Below are positions 26,278 through 33,840 of a stretch of 41,972 nt of DNA, piece by piece. The position numbers were made by a program, and so were the translations under genes. Every line of letters starts with the position of its first letter. Position 1 is the first letter of the stretch. This stretch comes from Albibeggiatoa sp964388965 (lineage in GTDB: Bacteria; Pseudomonadota; Gammaproteobacteria; Beggiatoales; Beggiatoaceae), in assembly GCA_964388965.1 (NCBI GenBank), contig CAYMCP010000024.1:1-41972 (forward strand), given 5' to 3'. The notes beneath the pieces are model-generated. The model made no database searches. It was given only the letters and a program-made list of their open reading frames with translations, and had not been told where the DNA came from.

Positions 26278-27288
26278 TTAATTTCGTGTCAATAATACAG
26301 CCAATTGATTACTAATCCGTGTAGGCACATTCTTTTCTACTTCGACAATTGCCTCCCTAATTGCCTGAGAGAATGCCAAGACATCCGCGCCACCATGACT
26401 TTTGATAACAATTCCGCGCAAACCGAGTAAACTCGCACCATTATAGCGACGTGGGTCAATTTTTCGTTTTAAATTTTTAATTACGGGCAAGGCAATGAGA
26501 GCAGCTAGGTGGGCATATAAATTTTGGGTAAAACTTTGTTTAGCATAATAAGTAATCATCTTTGCCACACCTTCGCTGGTTTTTAGCGCGACATTACCGA
26601 CAAAACCATCACATACAATCACATCAGCAGTGCCTTTGAAAATATCATCACCTTCAACAAAACCAATGTAATTAATCGGTAATTCAGCCAATAATTTAGC
26701 TGTTTCCTTTACTTGCTCATTACCTTTGATTTCTTCTTGACCGATATTTAACAATCCAATTTTAGGATTATTAATATTATCCACAGCACTGGTTAATACT
26801 GAACCCATAACTGCAAATTGTAGTAAGTGTTCGGAAGTACTGTCCACATTCGCCCCTAAATCTAGCATGTGGGTATGTCCATTCATAGTTGGAATGGTAG
26901 TGATGATTGCGGGACGGTCAATGCCGGGCAAAGTTTTTAATACATAGCGTGCCGTTGCCATTAATGCACCGGTATTTCCGGCACTGACACACGCATCTAC
27001 CTCACCTGTTTTAACCAAGTTAATCGCTATACGCATAGAAGAATCTTTTTTCTTTTTTAATGCAAGCGAAGGTTTTTCATCCATTTCCACGACTTGGGAA
27101 GCATGATGAATAGTGATACGTTGTGCCAATTGGACAGGTAGCTTTCCCAGTTTTTGCTTTAATACATCAGCATCTCCAACCAACGTAAGATACAAGTTTT
27201 TGTATTCACGGAGAATTTGAAGCGCGGCGGGGACAGTGACATCCACACCAAAATCCCCACTCATCGCATCTAAAGCAATACGAGGCAT
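26278..27288 (-). CDS. plsX: Phosphate acyltransferase PlsX
   Basis: Peripheral membrane enzyme making acyl-phosphate from acyl-ACP for phospholipid synthesis. RIALDAMSGDFG at the start, DEKPSLALKKKKDSSMRIA, SAGNTGALMATA, MLDLGANVDSTSEHL and VCDGFVGNVALKTSEG are family blocks. ATG 27288 gives 336 residues; the codon before it is TTG and could be misread as the start. It begins 6 bases after the rpmF stop, so the two are surely cotranscribed. Confidence 0.95.
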   Translation of the reverse strand: MPRIALDAMSGDFGVDVTVPAALQILREYKNLYLTLVGDADVLKQKLGKLPVQLAQRITIHHASQVVEMDEKPSLALKKKKDSSMRIAINLVKTGEVDACVSAGNTGALMATARYVLKTLPGIDRPAIITTIPTMNGHTHMLDLGANVDSTSEHLLQFAVMGSVLTSAVDNINNPKIGLLNIGQEEIKGNEQVKETAKLLAELPINYIGFVEGDDIFKGTADVIVCDGFVGNVALKTSEGVAKMITYYAKQSFTQNLYAHLAALIALPVIKNLKRKIDPRRYNGASLLGLRGIVIKSHGGADVLAFSQAIREAIVEVEKNVPTRISNQLAVLLTRN

Positions 27289-27294
27289 CAAGTC

Positions 27295-27474
27295 TTAATC
27301 GTCCTTGCTAGGTAAAATTTTACGACCGCGATAGTAGCCGTCAGGTGAGATGTGGTGACGTAAGTGTACCTCACCTGTTTGCGTATCTTCTGTTAATGTT
27401 ACAGCGCGCAACGCATCATGCGAGCGACGCATACCACGTCTTGAAGGTGATTTTTTATTCTGTTGAACAGCCAT
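27295..27474 (-). CDS. rpmF: 50S ribosomal protein L32
   Basis: 59 codons, translated by me from the minus strand: MAVQQNKKSPSRRGMRRSHD at the start and HHISPDGYYRGRKILPS at the end. Both are typical of proteobacterial L32, whose usual length is 55-60 residues. The cysteines found in zinc-binding L32 forms are absent, as is common in gammaproteobacteria. GGAG lies 7 bases before ATG 27474. It stands between yceD and plsX, which is its standard place. Confidence 0.95.
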   Translation of the reverse strand: MAVQQNKKSPSRRGMRRSHDALRAVTLTEDTQTGEVHLRHHISPDGYYRGRKILPSKDD

Positions 27475-27509
27475 TGAATTACTCCGAATTGTTGAAGGTC
27501 ATAAACCCT

Positions 27510-28007
27510 TTAACTACTTTTTAAATTTTTTAATGAACCAAATGGGTTATTTTGTTCTCTAAATTTATCCCATGTTTCGACTTGTTGATATTGATTATCA
27601 GGACAAACGTCATGAAAAGCGACAATAGGCAAGGCTAAAATCAGCTCGTCTTCTACAAGTGAGATTAATTGAACCGGATTATGTTCTAGCTCTAAAGCTT
27701 CATATCCATCAGGTAAGTCATCTTCTGTAAGTTGTTGAGTTAATAGCATTAACCCAATATTCTGATTAATTACCCACATCACAGGCTGCAAACAACGCTG
27801 ACAAACAAGCCCCACGGTCGCTCTAATCCAACCTTGGATAAATGTTCGTTTATCATTGTCTTGGGTAAAAGACCATTCAAAGGTAGCTTCACCTTGTTTA
27901 TCGTACAAGCCATTTTGTAAACGTGGCATGTCTTCAAAACTTATTTCACCTTTTAGAACAACCGATTGCTGCGCAAGGTGAATGGGGTCTATTTGCTTGG
28001 GTAACAT
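27510..28007 (-). CDS. yceD: YceD/DUF177 family protein (23S rRNA accumulation protein)
   Basis: 165 residues. The family is needed for normal 23S rRNA accumulation in plants and E. coli, but its mechanism is unclear. It starts LPKQIDPIHLAQQ and has LKGEISFEDMPRL, the paired cysteines VCQRCLQPVMW and LVEDELILALPIVAFHDVC, as expected for YceD. It precedes rpmF by 35 bases in the conserved operon. ATG 28007 has no Shine-Dalgarno sequence, and the best promoter match would start transcription just upstream, so initiation could be nearly leaderless. Confidence 0.9.
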   Translation of the reverse strand: MLPKQIDPIHLAQQSVVLKGEISFEDMPRLQNGLYDKQGEATFEWSFTQDNDKRTFIQGWIRATVGLVCQRCLQPVMWVINQNIGLMLLTQQLTEDDLPDGYEALELEHNPVQLISLVEDELILALPIVAFHDVCPDNQYQQVETWDKFREQNNPFGSLKNLKSS

Positions 28008-28016
28008 GAGGCGTGG

Positions 28017-28045
28017 ATTCTATAATAAATATGATTGCTTATCAA
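28017..28045 (-). promoter_or_regulatory. Sigma-70-like promoter for yceD-rpmF-plsX-fabH
   Basis: On the minus strand TTGATA (28040-28045) and TAGAAT (28017-28022) are separated by 17 bases. The implied transcription start near 28010 is only a few bases before the yceD ATG. The match is imperfect, so this is tentative. Confidence 0.4.
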
Positions 28046-28218
28046 GCAGGCATTCTCAATTCAGTGGTTCTTACTTTGCTGACTTTGCTGACTAAAATGT
28101 AGTCTTGCGGCGTTTTTAGTAAAATTAACCCCGTTAAATTCTACCAATTTATGGATAGGATGCGCTATGCTACAAAATTTGTTGCAAACTACGCATATCG
28201 CACATATTTGTACACCTG

Positions 28219-28359
28219 AATCATTCAAAAATATTATTTCATTTAGGAGTTACGCAGTTGAAGTGTCAATCAATTGATTTTTCCACGTTTTTCCTCATCC
28301 AACGGAGACCACTGGGACGAGGAGCGAGGAAACGAGACAATCATTCAAAAAATATTATT
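28219..28359. repeat. Direct repeats flanking a palindromic insert
   Basis: AATCATTCAAAAATATTATT at 28219-28238 recurs at 28339-28359 with one extra A. Between them lie a TAGGAGTTACGCAGTT motif (from 28244), the 12-bp palindrome AATCAATTGATT, and a large hairpin: TCCTCATCC (28292-28300) pairs with GGACGAGGA (28315-28323), 8 of 9. An outer CGTTT/AAACG arm is also present. This accounts for most of the 378-bp gap between yceD and the next gene (28008-28385); the remainder shows no gene. Confidence 0.6.
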
Positions 28360-28385
28360 CTATTGCACAAATATTGAGAGAAAAC

Positions 28386-28985
28386 ATGTCGTACAGCCAA
28401 TTTTCTTTACCCACAATAATCAAAACATTTAATCTCACAATGATTGAAAAAGTCACTTTATTTGAAATGCTAACACCTTTTTCCCATTCTGCGGTTTTAA
28501 AAGAAATTTTGGACTATAACGTGCCGCTAGCCATCGCTAACAATACAGAAAAAGCGCGTTCAGAAATGATTGTTGTACCTATTCTACTTGATTTAAAAAA
28601 GAATTTATCAACGCAAATTAGCTTATTTTCAGGGGTTGAATTTAATGTTGATGCGGAAAAAGGTTTAGTTGGTTTTTGCGACTTCATCATTAGCCAATCG
28701 CCTGAACAACTCTTTGTTAATGCACCAGTTATTATGTTAGTCGAGGCTAAAAATGATAATATCAAGAATGGGCTAGGACAATGTATTGCGGAAATGCTTG
28801 CAGCACAACAGTTTAATCAGCAGGAGCAAAATAATATTGATGAAATTTATGGTGTAGTAACAACTGGTACAATTTGGCAATTTTTGCGTTTAAAAAATAG
28901 AACTATCGAAGTTGAGCTTAAAGAATACTATTTATCAGAACTTGATAAAATTTTAAGCATTCTAACCATGATTTTACAAAAATAA
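28386..28985 (+). CDS. PD-(D/E)XK nuclease-fold protein of unknown function
   Basis: 199 residues from ATG 28386 (MSYSQFSL...); an in-frame TTG four codons earlier is possible. A candidate nuclease core is visible: E60 (RSEMIVVPIL), D99 (GFCDFII), E120-A-K122 (MLVEAKND) and Q132 in GLGQCIAEM, the order expected of PD-(D/E)XK proteins. Similar single-domain proteins occur in many copies in cyanobacteria and filamentous sulfur bacteria, without known function. There is no partner methylase or toxin/antitoxin mate. It is bordered by repeats on both sides (28219-28359 and 28990-29127), so it may sit in a mobile patch. Confidence 0.75.
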   Translation: MSYSQFSLPTIIKTFNLTMIEKVTLFEMLTPFSHSAVLKEILDYNVPLAIANNTEKARSEMIVVPILLDLKKNLSTQISLFSGVEFNVDAEKGLVGFCDFIISQSPEQLFVNAPVIMLVEAKNDNIKNGLGQCIAEMLAAQQFNQQEQNNIDEIYGVVTTGTIWQFLRLKNRTIEVELKEYYLSELDKILSILTMILQK

Positions 28986-28989
28986 ATAG

Positions 28990-29127
28990 ATAGGAGTCAC
29001 GCATTGATACAGTAACATACTATAAAATCAATGGGTTGGTAGTATGTTCTTTAGTAGAAATTGTATATTTTTCGATTATAACTTATTAATTTTAGAAAAA
29101 TAAAACTTATCAATGCGTCAATCCTAT
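28990..29127. mobile_element. 138-bp MITE-like element with 19-bp terminal inverted repeats
   Basis: The left end ATAGGAGTCACGCATTGAT and the reverse complement of the right end (29109-29127) agree at 17 of 19 bases. An internal perfect 9-bp stem AACATACTA / TAGTATGTT lies at 29014-29022 and 29040-29048. No coding capacity. A clear target duplication was not found, so the boundaries may be off by a few bases. The ends resemble those of the element at 33225. Confidence 0.6.
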
Positions 29128-29255
29128 TCCATAGAAGATACCAAAAAATATTTTAGTGCGATCGCCTCACAAATAGTTAATATTAATCTTTCTTATCAAA
29201 TAAATTTTTGTTATGATGCGATGCACCAATATAATAATCATTGGGGATGCACATT

Positions 29256-30368
29256 ATGTTAGCTATAAAAACACCTCAAGAAATTTATCAAGCAGCCTTA
29301 GAAACTGGTGAATTTTGTCAGGATGCTGCACAGGCTAAAGCGGTTGAACAAACGCAACGATTGTACGAAGATTTACTGAGCACGCTACATGAACCAAAAT
29401 TACAACTATATGATTTATGGCAAATATTATGGAAACGCCATACTAAAAAAACAGTAAAGGGTTTGTACCTTTGGGGTGGTGTTGGTCGTGGTAAAACCTA
29501 CTTAGTAGATAATTTTTATCATACTTTACCGTTCAAAAACAAATTACGTTTGCATTTTCACCGTTTTATGCAGCAAGTACATAGCGAGTTAAAACAATTA
29601 AAAGATATTCAAAATCCGCTAATTTTAGTTGCACAACGTTTTGCGAAACAAACGCAAGTATTGTGTTTAGATGAGTTTCAGGTACTGGACATAACTGATG
29701 CAATGCTTTTAGGTGGTTTATTACGCGAATTATTTGAGCAAGGTGTGACTTTAGTTGCCACTTCCAACGTGCATCCAGATGATTTGTATAAGGATGGTTT
29801 GCAACGCGAGCGTTTTTTACCTGCGATTGATTTATTAAAAAATAGCACTAGAATAATTAATCTCGACAGCGGTGTAGACTATCGTTTGCGAGCATTAGAA
29901 AAAGCTGAGATTTACCATTTTCCACTGGACGCGGTGGCTGAACAAAATATGCAACGTAGTTTCACGAGGATTGCGCCTAATTTCCCTGTTTTTGGTGATA
30001 GCATTAAACTGTATGAACGAGAAATCCCGACTGTTCAATTAGCAGGTCAAGTGATTTGGTTCGATTTTCACGTACTGTGCGACGTGCCACGTGGTACAGC
30101 GGATTATATTGACATTGCAACCTGTTATCACACTGTTTTTATTAGCGGTGTACCGAGTTTGGGCGATGCAGAAAACGATTTAGCACTACGATTTATAAAT
30201 TTAGTAGATGAGTTTTATGACCGTAATGTTAAATTAATTATTGCAGCAGCAGAACCCGTAGAATTTCTATACACAGGTAAACGCCTTGCGTTTCAATTTC
30301 AGCGCACATTAAGCCGGCTGCAAGAAATGCAATCGCATGAATATTTAGCGCGAGAGCACAAAATTTAG
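29256..30368 (+). CDS. zapE: Cell division protein ZapE (AFG1-like ATPase)
   Basis: ZapE is an AFG1-family ATPase that affects Z-ring constriction in E. coli. Walker A GGVGRGKTYLVD is at about residues 74-85, Walker B VLCLDEFQVLDITDA follows, and LVATSNVHPDDLYKDGLQRERFLPAI is a strong family signature, as is LWFDFHVLCD-like IWFDFHVLCDVPRG. I choose ATG 29256 (MLAIKTPQEIYQ...), 370 residues; ATG 29247 in frame would add three residues. It is monocistronic, in convergent arrangement with the AMMECR1 gene. Confidence 0.92.
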   Translation: MLAIKTPQEIYQAALETGEFCQDAAQAKAVEQTQRLYEDLLSTLHEPKLQLYDLWQILWKRHTKKTVKGLYLWGGVGRGKTYLVDNFYHTLPFKNKLRLHFHRFMQQVHSELKQLKDIQNPLILVAQRFAKQTQVLCLDEFQVLDITDAMLLGGLLRELFEQGVTLVATSNVHPDDLYKDGLQRERFLPAIDLLKNSTRIINLDSGVDYRLRALEKAEIYHFPLDAVAEQNMQRSFTRIAPNFPVFGDSIKLYEREIPTVQLAGQVIWFDFHVLCDVPRGTADYIDIATCYHTVFISGVPSLGDAENDLALRFINLVDEFYDRNVKLIIAAAEPVEFLYTGKRLAFQFQRTLSRLQEMQSHEYLAREHKI

Positions 30369-30490
30369 TATGATTTATAAAAATTATAAAAAATGAAATT
30401 TTACTTTACTAAAAAGCAGTTTTCTACGCCTAAATAAACTTGGTGTTCAATTAATAATTAGGTAACTTTTAAATAGGCAAAATTATAACA

Positions 30491-31051
30491 CTAATTAAAA
30501 AATGATTCTGTTGTAAAACGTTGAATTTTTATTGAATTTGACCAGTAATCAGTGGGTAAGCCTGCTTTGCGTTTTAATTGATGTAAAAAATCTTGTGGAT
30601 TAGATAATGATTTCCAAATTGTAGGTAAAAACATCCCCTTGTAGCTTTTATCTTCCAATACCAAACCATCAACATTAGGGCGTAATTGTCGTATCACATC
30701 CTGCTCTGAATCAAATTGCATTAACTCAAGTTCACTTAAAATTGAAATATGTACCGTTAATAAAGCATAATCTCTGGATTGGAGTGGTGGGAAATGCGTA
30801 TCTTCAAATGCGGCAACATACGCATGATTTGCAACTTCTTCGATTAAAGTTTGATTACCAACCAATGCACCAATACTACCACGTAAATTATGTTGTACTT
30901 CTAGGGTAACAAAACAAGCTCTTACTTGTTGTAATTCAATTGGATAGTCAACAGGATTCACATTTAAAGTCTGTCCGAATTCCAAACCCTGCTTAATTGC
31001 AGTACGAGCTATTTGTAGCAAAATTTTATGATGTTCTGGGTTTAAAGACAT
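30491..31051 (-). CDS. AMMECR1-domain protein (AmmeMemoRadiSam system protein A)
   Basis: 186 residues with the AMMECR1 domain. RACFVTLEVQHNLRGSIGALVGNQTLIEEVANHAYVAA contains the LRGxIG core motif, and VHISILSELELM and the LPTIWKSLSNPQDFLHQLKRKAG end are also typical. The biochemical function of the family is unknown; in many prokaryotes it is encoded beside a Memo-like protein and a radical SAM protein. Neither partner is present here. It is preceded by a separate gap of 104 bases and the DUF945-like gene ends beyond its start on the same strand. Confidence 0.85.
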   Translation of the reverse strand: MSLNPEHHKILLQIARTAIKQGLEFGQTLNVNPVDYPIELQQVRACFVTLEVQHNLRGSIGALVGNQTLIEEVANHAYVAAFEDTHFPPLQSRDYALLTVHISILSELELMQFDSEQDVIRQLRPNVDGLVLEDKSYKGMFLPTIWKSLSNPQDFLHQLKRKAGLPTDYWSNSIKIQRFTTESFFN

Positions 31052-31155
31052 AATATCTATCCAAAATAGATTGCTTAAAAAAATTATTTCAAAATTAAAT
31101 ACGCGAGATTACAACACTTTTTGATACGATGACAAACAAAATCCTAATTTATAGA

Positions 31156-33021
31156 CTAAACTCCCCCAATAAGTGCATTAGTCAAAAAAGGTTGTAATAC
31201 ATCAGTAATTAGTTTACTAGCGGCATTATTGCCCACTAGCTCACCATCTTTTAAGGAAATTTTAATTGTAAAATTATAACTTTCTCCATTTGGCTTTATT
31301 TCTGCCTTTGCGACCCACTGCTGAATGAGTTGTATCGCTTGCTGCTGGTCAATATCAAATAACTGACTTATCCATTTTTGAATATTATTTTGAGTAAACG
31401 TAAAATTAAGTTTCACATCACCGCTTAAAGCCGAGAGTAAAGCCTGTTGATCAAAAAAATGCATAAGTCGTGAACCGTCAATTGCGAATGTTATAAAACC
31501 ATACAACTTATTAGTCAATTCACTATTTTCGTCGCCTAACAATATACTAAAATCTTCACCATCACTTAAACCACTTATTTCAATTTTTGGCGACTTTTGG
31601 ATGATTTTTGGTATTACTTCCAAATATTTGTCAAATAAAGCGAAACTAGATAATACAGCATCTTGATTATTCAATAAATTTTTATCAACCTGTTCAATAA
31701 GTTGTTGTAATTTTAACAGCGCATCAGCATCCAATTTTTTTACTGTCAAAGATAATTTTGTAGTTAATTTTTCATCTAAAAATTTAGGTATATATAATCG
31801 TTCTAAATTGATATTAACGCTAGATTTCACCGTATTGCTGGTAGCAAGCTCTGATAAAATTGCAAATTTTAAATACTCGAATTGACTAGAGAAGCCTGCT
31901 CTATTCAGAGTTGCATCTTTTAAATTAATGTAAAAATTCGATAATTGTAATTCGTTTTCATATATAGTAGAGCGATTATTATATTTCACATTATGAGCTT
32001 CAAACGTAAAATTATTAGACTTTGCCTTTAAATTTGCATCAATTTCGTTTTGAATCAACTCACAAGCTGATTGGCTAGTAAAAACAGATTTGCAATCTCC
32101 ACCTTTTGCAGTACACTCAAACCCCTGATCAGAAATGTAAAGTTTTTCCAACCAAATATCAGCTTCTATTGGCTGTAATGCCCTGATATTAATAAATTTT
32201 TGCCAATCTTCTAATCTACTAGAGTAAGCTTGTGGTAGGAAAAATTTCATACCAGTATCCCGTGCTTTAAATTCAACTGCTAGTTCTGTCATATTCAATA
32301 TTTTTGCCTCAAATTCGGAATGTAAATTCTGATAACACAAATTTTGTAAAGTTGAATTAATTTTTAGCGGTAAATATTGTTCTGTTAATAAGTTATTACT
32401 CAAGTATAAATATTGCAATAATAATATTTCTGCCCCACTTTGGTAGCTAAATTTAGGCAGATTAAGCTTAGTTTCTAAATTAGGTTTAGCATTCGGGTTT
32501 AAGTAGTAATGTGCAGAAAGTTCACTAGGTTCAAGTCTAGCAACAAAATCATCAAATATATTGATTTCTAAGCCATTAACGTTTACATTACTTTTCCAAG
32601 TAGTAAATTTATGATTAAATTCCATTTCACCGCTCAAACCGTTCCAATCAATTATACCAGATGCTTCACGATGCCAATGCGAAGGAATGCCAAATACTGC
32701 TTCACCGCTACCATCAGTATTTAGTTCACTTTCGACCCACAGCGTTGGTAATGCACCCAAATTTTTATACTCAGGTAATTCAAGAAAAGATTGAATCTTA
32801 GCGTTTATATCTAAATTTTTATTTTTTTTATGAAAATTAGCGTAAAGTTCTGAAAAGTGTTGGGTGACGGAAGTGAAATTTTGCCAAATTAATTGTGCAA
32901 CGCTCTGCTCTTCGTTAATAATAATCTCTTGACTGATCTGGTGTTCAATAAAAGTAGATTGCTCATTTGCAAACCCATTGATTATCCAGCTAAAAAGCAA
33001 GAAATAAAGTAATTGTTTCAT
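31156..33021 (-). CDS. Large exported protein, DUF945/YdgA-like
   Basis: 621 residues from ATG 33021 with AAAGGA 7 bases upstream. The frame can be extended to 33084, but that start would bury the signal. Residues 1-20 are a signal peptide (MKQLLYFLLFSWIINGFANE). The remainder is soluble and beta-rich, with blocks such as WNGLSGEMEFNHKF and a C-terminal LKDGELVGNNAASKL that resemble YdgA/DUF945 periplasmic proteins. It contains a short Cys-containing insert (CTAKGGDC). No function is known for the family. Family assignment is by general pattern and should be taken as moderate. Confidence 0.6.
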   Translation of the reverse strand: MKQLLYFLLFSWIINGFANEQSTFIEHQISQEIIINEEQSVAQLIWQNFTSVTQHFSELYANFHKKNKNLDINAKIQSFLELPEYKNLGALPTLWVESELNTDGSGEAVFGIPSHWHREASGIIDWNGLSGEMEFNHKFTTWKSNVNVNGLEINIFDDFVARLEPSELSAHYYLNPNAKPNLETKLNLPKFSYQSGAEILLLQYLYLSNNLLTEQYLPLKINSTLQNLCYQNLHSEFEAKILNMTELAVEFKARDTGMKFFLPQAYSSRLEDWQKFINIRALQPIEADIWLEKLYISDQGFECTAKGGDCKSVFTSQSACELIQNEIDANLKAKSNNFTFEAHNVKYNNRSTIYENELQLSNFYINLKDATLNRAGFSSQFEYLKFAILSELATSNTVKSSVNINLERLYIPKFLDEKLTTKLSLTVKKLDADALLKLQQLIEQVDKNLLNNQDAVLSSFALFDKYLEVIPKIIQKSPKIEISGLSDGEDFSILLGDENSELTNKLYGFITFAIDGSRLMHFFDQQALLSALSGDVKLNFTFTQNNIQKWISQLFDIDQQQAIQLIQQWVAKAEIKPNGESYNFTIKISLKDGELVGNNAASKLITDVLQPFLTNALIGGV

Positions 33022-33224
33022 TATAAAATCCTTTATTAATAGCAATATGGACAGTTTGACATTTTTTTGATGAATTGTTAACAATGATTGATACTTTTTC
33101 TTGAATATAAATTTTAGTAAATTTTACATTCAAATTTAACTTTATGATTTATTTATTTAAAAAACTAAATTTTTTCCTTAGAGTATGGCAGCATTTTCAA
33201 ACTCTATTTACATCATACCAGCAA

Positions 33225-33355
33225 TTTTAGATAGAAGTTACGCAGTTCAAATAAAAATTTGCCTCTATTCAAAGCGTTGTATTTTTGTGCTAATTCATAA
33301 TAATTTAATAAAATCAATAATTAACACTTAAACTGCATAATTTCTACATCTAAAA
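33225..33355. mobile_element. 131-bp MITE-like element with imperfect terminal inverted repeats
   Basis: The left end is TTTTAGATAGAAGTTACGCAGTTCAA, described here in parts: TTTTAGATAGAAGTTACGCA then GTTCAA. The reverse complement of the right end (33328-33355) matches at 23 of 26 positions with one 2-base gap. No coding capacity. It shares ATAGRAGTYACGCA with the element at 28990 and the solo motif at 28244. It lies in the 472-bp gap between the DUF945-like gene and feoC. Confidence 0.55.
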
Positions 33356-33454
33356 ATGTGGAAAAATGATATTTAAACCCTCATTCGTTGGAGGCAAGCA
33401 AAATTAACCATGCAAACCAATTCCAGAAAACTCATTAATTTCGATTTTTACACT

Positions 33455-33486
33455 AACGCTCATTACTGAGTGATGAGCGTTTTTTA
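33455..33486 (+). terminator. Rho-independent terminator without an obvious upstream gene
   Basis: Perfect 9-bp stem AACGCTCAT / ATGAGCGTT with a 9-base loop, followed on the plus strand by TTTTTT. No plus-strand gene lies upstream for several kilobases. On the minus strand it sits 13 bases after the feoC stop but is not followed by a U-run, so it may also serve feoC weakly. Confidence 0.7.
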
Positions 33487-33493
33487 CGTGGTT

Positions 33494-33709
33494 TTATTGA
33501 TAAATCCAACGATAGACTTCTAAATTTTTTCCCTGACAACACCCTTTACTACATGCCTCAATATGCGTATGTTGTACTTTACCCTTATATATCCAATGGT
33601 TAAGCATTGTTTGCACTAATTCAGGTTCAGCGCGGAAATGATTTGCTAAATCTGTCAGAGTTGTCTGTTTGTGTGTCATTAAATAAGCTTTGAGTTGGCG
33701 TAAATCCAT
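33494..33709 (-). CDS. feoC: FeoC-like transcriptional regulator
   Basis: 71 residues. Residues 1-45 form a winged-helix HTH (LRQLKAYLMTHKQTTLTDLANHF, then LVQTMLNHWIYKGKV). The wing carries clustered cysteines C53, C57 and C58 (EACSKGCCQG), as in FeoC proteins, which can bind an Fe-S cluster and act with the FeoB ferrous iron transporter. GGAG lies 6 bases before ATG 33709. feoA and feoB, its usual partners, are not in the window. Its promoter carries a Fur-type site, so it should be repressed when iron is plentiful. Confidence 0.85.
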   Translation of the reverse strand: MDLRQLKAYLMTHKQTTLTDLANHFRAEPELVQTMLNHWIYKGKVQHTHIEACSKGCCQGKNLEVYRWIYQ

Positions 33710-33727
33710 AACAGTCTCCTAAATTGA

Positions 33728-33742
33728 TGAGAATTATTGTCA
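33728..33742. promoter_or_regulatory. Fur box of feoC
   Basis: TGAGAATTATTGTCA matches the 7-1-7 Fur consensus TGATAATNATTATCA at 12 of 14 defined positions. It lies directly downstream of the -10 element and covers the predicted transcription start, a standard repressor position. Confidence 0.7.
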
Positions 33743-33743
33743 A

Positions 33744-33772
33744 ATAATAATTGTTCTTATTTAAACTGTCAA
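33744..33772 (-). promoter_or_regulatory. Sigma-70 promoter of feoC
   Basis: On the minus strand a perfect TTGACA (33767-33772), a 17-base spacer and TATTAT (33744-33749). The predicted start is near 33737, within the Fur box, giving a leader of about 28 bases. A second TTGACA further downstream has no usable -10. Confidence 0.75.
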
Positions 33773-33840
33773 ATATTGAAATCAGCGTAAACATTCATAT
33801 TTAAACTGGTAATTTGTCTTTTTAAACTCAAGGATAGAAT

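Noticed and set aside
29113..29262. 49-codon frame MRQSYSIEDTKKYFSAIASQ... on the plus strand
   Set aside because: It starts inside the MITE-like right end, overlaps the zapE start and has no ribosome site. The first 20 residues faintly recall Phd-type antitoxins, but the rest does not, and no toxin gene follows.
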